64,000 nucleotides of DNA, from contig NC_059473.1 in NCBI RefSeq assembly GCF_018139145.2, forward strand, positions 4,332,503 through 4,396,502, read 5' to 3'. The notes under the pieces were generated by a model. The model saw nothing but the letters and a program-made list of their open reading frames with translations, searched no databases and was not told the origin of the DNA. Positions 1-10,570 of this stretch are shown here, one piece after another. This stretch comes from Gymnogyps californianus (taxonomy: Eukaryota; Chordata; Aves; Accipitriformes; Cathartidae). Position numbers and translations under genes: made by a program. Numbering within the stretch: position 1 is the stretch's first letter; each line of letters starts with the position of its first letter.

Positions 1-3000
1 GGAAGACGGCCAGTATCTTTTGCAAAAGTTGAAAGAATTGTGGGTTAGAGGCTTAGGAGGAGGAGGATATTGCAAAAGAAAGAACTGGACAGGATTGCTA
101 GAGACTAGAGTGGCTATGGTCGCTATTAAGGGGTGGGGAAAAAAAACTGTGGTCTGTTAAGCAGTAGCTACTTTGCTGTTTATTGTTTTCATAAACCATA
201 ATCGGTTTGTTTTTTATCACTTTAGGAGGTTCTTGCCACCACCTTCATCCCCAACACACTTGAGTCCTTCTTTCCTGGCTGGAGACTTCTGCTTCGTCAG
301 TTGTGGTGAATCAACTGTCTGTATACAGCTAAGGAGCCAAACACTCTGTTAAAGGGAGCAAAAATAACATTACATTTATTTACCCCTGGTTTTTGTTATT
401 TCAAATTAATTACAGGGATGTTTATGAGGCAGGGTTGTTGACCACACAAATATAGGTTGTTCATAATACATGTAGTCTGGGAGAAACTGTAATTGCTATG
501 CTAAATATAATTTATTCTGTGGTTCCATTCAGCTATATATTTAATTTTATTTTTCCATTCTTCTTCTAGGGGCACTAGTAAACATTCTTCCAAGCAGGGA
601 TAGTAATGATGAGACAGTAATTGTCTGAGTAAATTATCCAAGCGGCCTTCTTTCTTTTTTTCACTTCCTACATTTCTGGTGTCCTCTGGCATCAGAACAG
701 AAGTATATGTTAGTCCTAGGCTATGTAAATGAAAAGTTCTGTCTACATGACAATTAAAAACATGTCAGGTCACATGGTTTCCCCTCGACCAGTTACAGCA
801 GTGCTGTTTTGCAAATAAGGTTTTAACCCTGTTGCAAGTGTGAAGTCCTGAACTGACCAAGTCTGTAGTAACTGGGTCACCTGCCGCCACAGCGTTTTTT
901 GTGACGTAGGTCATAGGAATATTTGCAGAAGCAAAAATGCTATAATTGCGTAGCTGTACCAGTATTTATGTTGACATAGAACCTTAAAGATGCATATTCA
1001 GGAAGCAGAAACAATACCATGTGTAACTAAGATATGCAAGAGGAATGTAAATTCTAGTTTTAAAAAACCCAGCAACTAAATTACATGGGTTTTTGAAGGA
1101 ACATTGTAATTATGTCAGGTTTACTTCTTAATGGGCTTTTTGCACCCTGAGAGCGTTGACGTTGCCCACGGTTAGAAAAAAAGAATTAGTAGCAGTAGCA
1201 TAACAGAGCTCCGGGACCCCAAAAAGAAATCAGTGTACCACTGGATGAATCGCTGTGAAACAAAAGAATAGTTCCTGGCCTGTAGACCCGATGACTAACT
1301 ATATGATAGAGTAAGCACAATCTATACTTATTGTGAAGTAGAGAGACTGTATAACAAGATGTAGATAGTATCACATGTAGCTGCCTAAACATGTGAGAGA
1401 TTAATTGACCGTGGGGTTACCATGCAGCCAAGGGGCTGTAGTCTTAGACCCCGCCCTGTTGCGCTGTGGCGGCAGGGTGATAAATCCCCCAAAATTGCCC
1501 CAAAGCCCTAGCCGTCTAAAAATAGAGTGAAGATGGTGAAACAGGGTGGCACCAGCAATTTACAAGATGGCATTTGTCAGCAAGCTGATTGCTATCTGTA
1601 AAGAAAGCTGGAATTACAGCTTTTCTTGCAGCAAGACCTTCCTCCTGGGACCTATGGTCTCACTTGGTAGGCCAGATAAGTTTGGAAGACTTGCAGCAGT
1701 AAAAGTATCCGGAAGTGAATCAGGTCTCGGTACCAATTTCTGAATTGCAACAGTCTCTCTTCAGACTGTTTATAGGTAGGTGTGGACCGTAATGAATATT
1801 AATTAACTGTAGTAGTAGTCAGTTGTACTTTAGGCAAGTCTCTCTGCCATGTTTCACTCTCCTGGAATCAGCCAGCTACAGAATTCACTTCTTAATGGAC
1901 TAGGCAGCATCCATGCCGTTGGGAACAGATTTGGTAGCTCACTGAACTATGAGTCTCTAGTATCTCAAAAGCTTTGAAGTGGTATTAAATCTGAATTGGT
2001 TTACTCATTGGTTTTTGCTTTTACAGGGTAAGAGAAGGTGGTAACAAAAACTGAAGCAGCTGTGTTAATTTTTAAAAAGTAACAAACTTCTTCAGACCTA
2101 TAGATTTGGCTTATTTGATTTTTTTTTTTTAAAGCAAATGATTATGTAGATTCACAGAAATACTTTGCAAATTCAAGTGGGAACTTTGGTCTCAATTTAT
2201 TTTCTGTTATGCAGATCATTATTTATGCAGGTTTCCTTTTAACGGAAACTCCTGGAAAAGGCACAGTCAGCTATCTTTGGCTACTTTTCTTGGAGATGAG
2301 AGCTCAAGATACCACAGAGACTAAAGCTCTCTGCTTTATGCATGAAAACCTTTACCCTCTTGTGCTGGAAGAAGCATGAAACCACACAAGTATGACACGC
2401 ACTTAGAAGCAGATGTTGTAAGATTTACATGGAACGTGATAGTTCGTATGCCCTTTCAGGAAATCGTTGTAGTGACCACGAGGGGGCATTTTTATTAAGA
2501 CACCGCAAACCCAACTGTATTACTCATCATCACTGGGGGAGTGGCATCAAGGCCCTTAAAGGACAAGCTGTTGTGATGGGCAGGGGTAAGGCCAGTAGAA
2601 CAGTCATCAGGCACTTTATTCCAAATCCCCCCCCCCCTTAGTTCCTACTCTTTTGATATTGGAGCCTGTAATGCTTGTCTTCTAATTGATGGGGCTAGTG
2701 CAATGGAAAATTTTAGCTAGCAGTTACCTGTCTCAGCCTTTGTGAAACAGATAATTCAACAGGTTGATTTTCAGCACTGCTGACTTGGCTTGCACCCCAG
2801 GGTCTCACTGGAGACTCATGGGAAGTGGAGCTAGGACATCGGTGGCTTTACTATATATAATGCATCTTTTGTACATCTGCATGTTAAGGAACCTTTCCAT
2901 TAAGCGGTTATCTTCCCTTTGTATTCAACTTTATATATGGCACTGCCCTTCTAGCCAACTCTAGGCCTTGTTCTAATTAATCCTTCTTGCCACTGACTCG

Positions 3001-4539
3001 TTTCTGTCATCTGTTTCTTTGGGTTAGGCCTTCTCCTTCCTCTGGTTCCTGCATTTACTTGCCAGAAGCAGCTTGTGGTGGCAATTCTCCCTTCATGTCT
3101 GTTTTGTTTCCATTCAACAGGCTATGTGTCTAGATCTCTTTTTTTTTTTTTTTTCACTGCACAGGGCAAAGAATCCTTTCAGTTCCTTTCTCTCAATGTG
3201 TATTGTGCAACAGATGTCTTGAAGAACTATTATTCTTCCTGGGTTATTGTTCCTTTTAATCAAAAATAAAAGTCAGAAGATTGATATGGGTATTCTTTAC
3301 TTGCATAGAGGAAAGTACTTTTTCCAGGCATCTGAAAATGTTCTGAGTCTCATGGTGGTTGACACATTTGCTGTACCTAAGGCACAATATTTCAGACTGA
3401 AAACCCAGAGGATGTTGCTTGGATTTTATCTGTTTTCAGCAATATTAGGGTTCATAAGTGGAATTGCTGTGCAGATGAGTGAATATTTATCAAATGTATG
3501 GTTATAGGAGAGGTTAACCACTACATTGATTACAAAAAGGATGTCGAACTTTCCCCAAGTGTCCTAAAAGCAAAATTGACAAGTCATGCAGTGCCTACCA
3601 AATGAACAAGACTGTGAAATAGCAAAACCCATCACTGTTCTGTGTGAGAAAGCAAGGGGTTTCAACCTTGTAATTAAGAAAGCTCAGACTAATAATTGTA
3701 GCCTTACTAGAATGTTGGCCTTTCTAGTTAAATCTAAATTATTTTATTGCAGTGTATTAGTAAACTGGATGTATATGCACGCACAAAGTCCAAACAGACA
3801 CCGTGGAGACTAACTGTTCGAGTGGGGTGAAGCAGCGGCGTTGATTGTGGCTTACTCGCAACTACTGACGGTAAGACTTTGCATGGTGAGGTGGCACTAT
3901 GACACGCAGCCCCAGGCAGTTTGTAAAAAGGGCTAATGCAGGTCCAGATAAGATGAGTAGCTGGCCAATTTACAAACTGTAGATATGCTTTGCATACGTA
4001 GGAGGACTGTATGCATAAACTGGTCCCAGAAGGTGTTACGTATTTATGTTCGGCCTCAAGAGTGGTGTCACTTTCTGTGATTCCTGGGTGTAATCCTTTA
4101 ACTGTACAAGTCAGAACTACGTGAGTCACTGGGCTAGAGATTTAAAAATACGGTGTAAGACTTCAAATTAAAAGGAGATATATCTGGTGGGGCTGTACTG
4201 AAGCAATGTGCCTTTTTATCTCTTTATTACTGGCTGCAGATATGGTCTTCCGAGACTCTTGAAGCTCAAGGTGATGTTAAGTAGCCTAAACTCCTTGCGA
4301 GCCCTGAGGAAAAAAGGAAGTCTTGTAATAAAAACCTGGATGAGCGATTGTTATCCTCTGTAGGTGGATCCAGTGCATAACGGCTGGCTGGTATGTGCTG
4401 GGGTTTTGGGGAGCAGGAGAACTAATATGAGCATACATTGCCTATTTTTTTCAGCGTGTAGTTTTCACGTTACGACTATGGTACTCTAATAGCTTGCTGT
4501 TGCTAAAGGGATGATTCCCATCATTCCTTCTGCCGCTCT

Positions 4540-4561
4540 GTTTGTTTGTTTGTTTGTTTGT
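4540..4561. repeat. (TTTG)n microsatellite
   Basis: About five tandem copies of TTTG are visible. It is an ordinary simple repeat with no evident function. Confidence 0.9.
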
Positions 4562-5571
4562 GGCTGCGGCTAGAGCAATTCTCTTTCTTCCCTTTGTACC
4601 AGCAATAGTGATCTGGCTTGTAGAGCTCATCTATTTGAAAAAAATCATTCTGGGCAGAAAAAGGTTGTTTTCTGCTGATTTAGCTCCTTATGCTCAGCCT
4701 GAGCTCATCTCTTCCCTAAGTCCTTTCACTACAGCACTACTGCATCAGACGAATCTTGATTGTGGCATAAGGAAGAACTTTGCAGTTTGTCCGTTTGAGA
4801 GGCCACTAGATCGGCTTCACTGTAATATGAGGCTTTTATGTAGCGCAGTGGAAAAAGAAAACACGCCTCAATTTTTTTCTTTGCCTGCCAACAAATGTGA
4901 AAGATTTTTCTCTATTAAAATAATGCAGCAACTCCCAAACTGTGGTATGTGTTCGTAGCACTGGGACGAGGAGAAAGGAATAGGGAACACTTGAGTGGGC
5001 TGGGGGAGAAGGTGCCTGAGAACTTCTGCTCTGAAAACTGACTCTGGGAAGGAAGGACTGTGAATTAGAAATTTCAGAGAGATTTATCAATTTCTCAAGC
5101 TAAAAATAGTGTTATGCTACAGTTCCATGAAGCTAGCACTCTGTCAGGAAGCTGGCACCTCTGCCCAAATCTGTCTTCCAGAAACTTGTTCTGGCGTTGG
5201 GGCTGCCACATTCCTTGCTGCTGGCACAGTCATTTCTGTGATTGGACATGGAACTGGCTCAGTAAAAACTGAACCAGCAGAAAAACAATCTTTTTGTTTC
5301 CCCCAGGTTACTTCTAAGCAAGCTCCCGTATGGCCAAAGGAGTGCTTGCAACAGCATAAGAACGCACATGAGTGAGTTGCCTGGAGGTAGGGAGAGAAAG
5401 AGGGGAGACTGCCTTTTTCTGACACTACCACAGTCTAAAGTGTTCATGGAGCTATCATTTTATTGTGCTCGGCACTTTCATATAATGAGCAGTTCATCCC
5501 CTGAAGAAGTTGCATCATGAGTGAATAAGGTAGAAGTGTGGGAGCAAGGAAGTATCTTCTCTGATTTCTGT

Positions 5572-5692
5572 TGGGGAAATTGAGGCTCAGAATTAAACGA
5601 CTTGCCTAAGAGTAGCAAGGCTGACTTGCTAGGAGCCAAATTCCAGTCCCCTGAATCATAGCCTTGTGCCTTATCCACAAGACCAACCTTTC
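5572..5692 (-). mobile_element. Probable ancient tRNA-derived SINE relic (MIR/CORE-like)
   Basis: Read on the + strand, the order is GGGAAATTGAGGCTCAGA, then CGACTTGCCTAAG, then a stretch ending GCCTTGTGCC-TTATCCACAAGACCA. This matches the reverse complement of the core and tRNA-like part of MIR-type amniote SINEs (GAGGCTCAGAG, GACTTGCCCAAGG, then the A-box-like end). The copy is heavily diverged and no target duplication is visible. The assignment rests on memory of the consensus order, so the family name is tentative. Confidence 0.5.
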
Positions 5693-6746
5693 TCTATTAG
5701 CATTTCCTTTCTCTCCACCCTGTTTTGAGAGGAGGCACAGTAGCATTGTTCTATATCAAACAAACTCGAGCATGATACAGGAACGCTTCCAGCAGAATGG
5801 CTTGAACAACCTTTGAGTTTATCATTAATCTGGAAGCCGTGACTTTTCTTGGAATGGCTTCTGCATTAGAACCTTCCTCAGCACCAATAACCACAAAAGC
5901 TTTAACCATCAGAAGGCCTGACAGTGTTTAAATAAGAGGCCTTTGAGATTAAAAAACATACTTCAAGCAACGAAAGGTTTCTTAAGGCGTAGAGGATTGG
6001 AAATTGCTAATCAGGGGAGTATGTGAGGCTTGAGATACAGTGGACAAGAAAACAGGACTTGACTTTATTCCATAAGGAGAGAAGTGAATGATTTTATTAT
6101 TATTTTTATTCCTAGTAGGATGTACCTTATTAGGAGAGCCATATTCTAAAAGTACCTCAGTGCCTGCTTGGCTGCTTAACCAGGCCAGTGACAAGTGGCT
6201 TATCTTTGATCTAAGTCAGATAGCTGGGAACAGGAAATAAAGACTTCACAGTTTGCCTATGCTGCTTTTGTATCGCAGTGGGCTTTAGCAGACTTCATTG
6301 GGCAATGCCTGTGCTAAGCACCACTAAAGAGCCATCATCCTAGGCTTGACAAATATCATGTCAAACACTCAATCCTTTGCTGTAGGAAGTTTTGGTGGTG
6401 GGGTGTTTGTTTTGTTTTTTTTTTTCCCCCCCACTCTACCCTTTTCTTCTCTTGCTTGCCCCATGACATTCCCTGCCAGAGCAGGAAGCTTAATTCCTTA
6501 CAGCAGCCTAGGTGTTAACTGTGCTAGTGCAGCAGCCAGTGAAGAGCACGAGGGAGGACTTGTCTTTGGACTTGATAAGTGGAGAAAAATGGGATCTTAA
6601 AACACTTGCTTTAACTGGAAGACAGGAAGTGAAGCACTGGATCAAACTGGTCTAAGAATTCTGGTATCTCGCCTCTGGCTATAGCCAAAGTCAGCTGACA
6701 AAAATAATAGTGATGCACCTGGCTTTCGTTATGCAATGCTACGGGA

Positions 6747-6756
6747 GGGGAATTCC
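6747..6756. promoter_or_regulatory. Distal kappaB-like decamer GGGGAATTCC
   Basis: The decamer fits the consensus GGGRNWYYCC and is nearly palindromic. It lies about 3.8 kb upstream of the REL start codon. An isolated match of this kind can occur by chance in 64 kb, so its function is uncertain. Confidence 0.35.
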
Positions 6757-9700
6757 GTCCTGCTTTTTGCAAAGATCTGCATATGCCCAAAGTTATGACA
6801 TGTTCTTACACTTCATGTCAGTTGCTGACCAGGTTTCTGTAATTACCAGTGCTATACTGCAATTCTCTAGTTCACATCACTCTCGCGGGATGATCCCTGG
6901 GCCATACATTCAAATTGCGGCAGAACACAATTGCATACAGGGTAGTCACAGGAATAGAGGGATCTACCCATATGCTTGCATGATTTAAAGTAAGGCCTCT
7001 TTAATTTGCTTAGCTCTCTGCCTTTTACTTGGGAAGGCTTCTCGGTTTCTGTAGAACTTTCCCATAGTTTAGGAACATGAACATATTCTAAAACAGCCGT
7101 GCTGGGCTTAGACTAGAAGATCATTTTGTCCCACTTTTGTGCTTTTCCCTGGGCATCAGCTTATGGCTACTGCTGGAGAGAGAAAAACTGTCAAGAAAAT
7201 GTCTCCACTCACACTGTCCTTCCTCCAATAACTTGGTTCAAGGACTTCCTGAGCCAGATCTAGTCTCTCTGTATTCAGACGATGGGAGCGTATAGATCTT
7301 ATGTAGTGAAACACTTCATATGGTTGGTTTTCCTCTAACTTTATTATAGATTGTTTTCATTTTAGGGGAGGGGTAGGGATAGAGTTAAAGTTTTGGGGAT
7401 GCTATAAGAAGTGCAACCCGCCCATCTTTTTCTTAAAAATACTATCAAGTAGCAGTTTGTACCGTAGACACTGGTGTGTATGTGGGATACTGCCTCAATT
7501 TATAACATGCAGTCTTAAGGATTATCTTTGAGTAGCCTGTTCCTGCAAGCCCTAAGAGTTAAGAGTTCAAAAGAGCTGGGGAAAAATAGGGAATGTTTAT
7601 TGATGTTTTAGTCATAACATGGTTTTCGTATTGCCTGGAATATTGCCCTTAATTTCACATCAGTTTAGACTGTATACCCTACAATAACGTTTTCCTTCTG
7701 AAGAAATGAGTAGACACTTCTGTTTTGAGCCACAGAGTTTCCCAGGTGCCTTGGTCTGTGTCTATTCAGTAGCGTCACGGGCTAGAGAAGTAGGTGGGAA
7801 CCAGGGATATAAACTGTATTTAGGGAAGCACCTAAATTCATTCTTCCTGAAAGGCCGCAGTTTACTGTCTGAGATCTTGCAAACCAGCCTGAAGATAAGA
7901 AAGGAAAAGCGTTTAGTTGATTCGTATGTCTGTACTGACAGCTTGCTTTACATCCAAACCCAAAACTCCCATCTACACTCTAGCTCCTGGGTAATAACCT
8001 TCCAGGGCTTTTCCAGCTTCAGCTAGCCGAGAGGAGTAGCACCCCTTTCCCTTTTAAAATCCCGTCCGGATCACTCCTGTGACTTGCAGGGATGTGTATG
8101 CCCTCAAACTGGGAGCACTTCTCCAGCTGTTCAGCCTCGTGAATGAAGGCTGTCCAAAACTGTTGTGCCACAGCCAGGTGATCCATTAAAAGAACTGAAG
8201 TAGCTTCTAATATTAGATGTCCATGAGCTAAATGTGTTTGGATGCGGGCACTTAGCGGAGAGAAATCCAGGTTGTGTCTTTTCCTATTTGCTGCTTTGAT
8301 GCTGTTTTTAGCATAAAGCAGCACGAGCAGTGAGATGCTGAGCTCGGAGCACCCTCCGTGTTAACATGCCATCCTGTTTGGCATCTTCTAACCCCGTCGT
8401 GAAAACGCAAGAGAAAAGCATCTACCCTCACCTCAACCCCTAGCTACCACCTTGAAGAATGTTTTGTTTGAGGTCTCTTTATCGGTGCATGCATTGGGGT
8501 TGTGTGTGTATGCGTAGGTAAAGTCTAAGTTTGATTTAGGATGTTAGAGCCACTTCCCTGCTTTATTTTACATCATCAATCAGAGGGAATCCAAGAAATC
8601 CCCGAAGACATAAAGGTCTTGTCCTAATTTCTCATAGTTTTAGGGCACTACTGGTTTGTACCTTTCTTAGGTTTTTTTTTTTGTGGGAAAGAGAATGAGA
8701 AATCATGTTCTTCAGGCAAGAAACTAACCCACAACCATAGAATTATTTCAGCGTAATATCTAAATATAATAATGTAGCTGTTCTTTCCTTTAATCTTCTA
8801 GAGCTAATGTCACAGACACTTTGATTATCCTGTGTGCCTCCTAGGATTCTTCTGTTCTGATTTCAGTTATAAATCTGTCAGGGGTGTAACAATCCTACCG
8901 TATGACAAACTGTGAATCTTAAATAAGGAAAGTTTTGCTTGCGGGATGGAGAACGATAATTCCTGTTTATAGGAAATATGATGATAGTTGGGCAAAATTA
9001 AGGTTGTAAAGAAAAGTCCTGTTAAGTTGAGATGGACTACAGAGCAGGAAGAAGAACAAGCATTGGGCGGTCTCTTCTGCTTAACTGCCTGGGTTAGTGT
9101 ATGGATTTGCAGATTATAGGACAGCATTTTCTGCTATGGTTCATTTCTATACACCCCAATAACCTTTGCTTTAAAAAAGGATAGTGAGAAAAAGAAAAGT
9201 AAGAAAACTACCGGTTATGTACCTTGCTTGAGTGCTCTTTGAGGCTTTTTCTTGTTCTTTTATTACTGTTTCCTTTTCAAGAATACCAATTCATTTAACT
9301 GCATTTTCACATGTGACAGTGTATTGCATTCCTGGAGTAAAGATTTAAGGGGGGGAAAAAAAAATTAAATCTTGTTGTTAACTAAATGCAGACTTGTACC
9401 ACAGCTAGGCGTGGGCTTGGTGTTCCTTTGTGTTCCTCTCTTTACAAGTGTTTTTAATCCACTTAGGTTTGCTTGTTTGTTACTGACCCCTCCACTTGAT
9501 CCACATTTGTGGTTGTTCCCACAGTGTTTGTCTCCTTCACTTGATCTAGCTGTGTCGGGGGCCAAGCTGTGAGATGTATTTCAGATTTGGATCTGGAATG
9601 CTCTGAAGGTGAGGTAGATTTTAAGTTGACTATTGTGACTTAATCAGCTTGTTGCTGATTAGTTTTTTTCCTTACCTTCAATATCAGTCTCGCCCTAGTA

Positions 9701-10120
9701 CGTATAGTTTTCTGTTTATTGCTGGCTGTGTGTGACCACCAGGCTCCATGCAACTGAGAAAAACATGGATACCAAGAGAGCTTGGTCTCTAGAGGCTTAC
9801 AGAGAGGGAGAGCGGGGTGTTAAGAGTGGTGTAGGGATGCTGCAAAGGCAGGTGGCTTCTAGGTGCTGAAAAAGGAGGTCTAGGGGCAGGGGCTAGCCTA
9901 ACTGCTTGGAAGAAACATGCTCGAAATGCCTCCGCTGTGCTCTGAAATTAGAGGACTCCAGTAAATGGGATTTAACTTTTTTTTTTTCTTTTTACTTCTG
10001 GCTCTCACGAAGGAAAGGAAAGGGGCCGGAGCATCAAACTCCTTCACGGGGCCTTTTCCCTGCCGGGGGCCGCTGTCCTCCCTCCGCCGCCTGCACTTTC
10101 ACTCCTCCTCCCTGGAGCTC

Positions 10121-10187
10121 GGGGACGGGACGGGTGTCTGGAGGGGGGGGGGACGGGGACGGGGACGGGGACGGGACGGGTGTCTGG
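10121..10187 (+). repeat. G-rich minisatellite with 21-bp direct repeat in REL promoter
   Basis: A 21-bp sequence at 10,121-10,141 (GGGGACGGGACGGGTGTCTG plus G) is repeated exactly at 10,167-10,187. Between the copies lie a G10 run and tandem GGGGAC units. With many runs of three or more G in about 65 bp, the + strand can form G-quadruplexes. It lies about 380-440 bp upstream of the start codon. Confidence 0.9.
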
Positions 10188-10333
10188 GGCCAGGGGGCGA
10201 ATTTCGGCTCCCCCTCCCCGCTCCGCTCCTCGCCGGCCCTGCTGCCGGCCGGGTGGGGCCGGGCGGGGCGCCGCGGGGGCGGGAGCCGGGGCGGGGGGGG
10301 GCGGCGGCAACGCGCACGTCCGCCCGCCCGGCC

Positions 10334-10343
10334 GGGAAATTCC
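10334..10343 (+). promoter_or_regulatory. REL: Consensus kappaB site GGGAAATTCC
   Basis: GGGAAATTCC followed by CCC is a perfect GGGRNWYYCC match. It lies about 220 bp upstream of the REL ATG, inside the CpG-rich promoter. NF-kappaB/Rel dimers bind this class of site, so REL is likely to regulate its own promoter. The motif is seen directly; binding is inferred. Confidence 0.75.
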
Positions 10344-10387
10344 CCCTGAAAAGAGCGGCGTGCGGGGCGCGGCAGCGCAGCCAGCCA

Positions 10388-10436
10388 GGGCGGGAGGGAG
10401 GGAGGAGGAAGAGAAGGGAGGGAGGGAGGGAGGGAG
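10388..10436 (+). repeat. (GGGA)n polypurine repeat in REL 5' region
   Basis: An imperfect GGGA tandem array with a short GGAAGAGAA interruption lies 130-175 bp upstream of the start codon, probably at or near the transcription start. It is all purine on the + strand and could form a G-quadruplex or triplex. A 13-bp direct repeat CTGTCCCTCCGAG follows at 10,447-10,459 and 10,483-10,495. Confidence 0.85.
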
Positions 10437-10563
10437 TCGGGCCCGGCTGTCCCTCCGAGCCAGCGTTCGTCTGTCCGGCCGTCTGTCCCTCCGAGGTGTG
10501 CGGGGCCCGGGCGGGGAGCCCCGCGGAGGCAGTGGGCCGGAGCGGCTGCGCGGAGCTGTCAGC

Positions 10564-10570
10564 ATGGCCG
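10564..10570 (+). CDS. REL: REL coding exon 1 (start codon)
   Basis: The exon codes Met-Ala and the first base of Gly3, then a GTGAGC donor. The ATG has A at -3 and G at +4, a strong Kozak context. It was chosen because it splices in frame to exon 2 at 16,035 and gives the Met-Ala-Gly start typical of avian c-Rel. REL as a whole encodes a 594-residue NF-kappaB subunit that dimerises with itself, NF-kappaB1 or RelA. It is held in the cytoplasm by IkappaB and acts in the nucleus on kappaB sites, mainly in lymphoid cells. Confidence 0.93.

Larger units (their letters stand above)
1..10000. other. Non-coding region upstream of REL
   Basis: I see no exon of a recognisable gene here on either strand; the open frames are short and unrelated to known families. 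In mammals PAPOLG lies upstream of REL, but none of its coding sequence is evident, so any orthologue must lie further left. Contents I can name are a (TTTG)n run near 4,540-4,561, a probable ancient tRNA-derived SINE relic at 5,572-5,692, a 14-bp inverted repeat (881-894 with 1462-1475), a kappaB-like decamer at 6747-6756 and scattered T or C homopolymers. Distal regulatory elements or non-coding RNA exons could be present but cannot be recognised by eye. Confidence 0.6.

Noticed and set aside
3734..4129. 131-residue - strand open frame
   Set aside because: No family resemblance, no splice or promoter context; consistent with chance.
10044..10565. 173-residue open frame on the - strand opposite the REL promoter
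   Set aside because: It is Pro/Arg/Ala-rich because it is the complement of a G-rich island. There is no recognisable domain.
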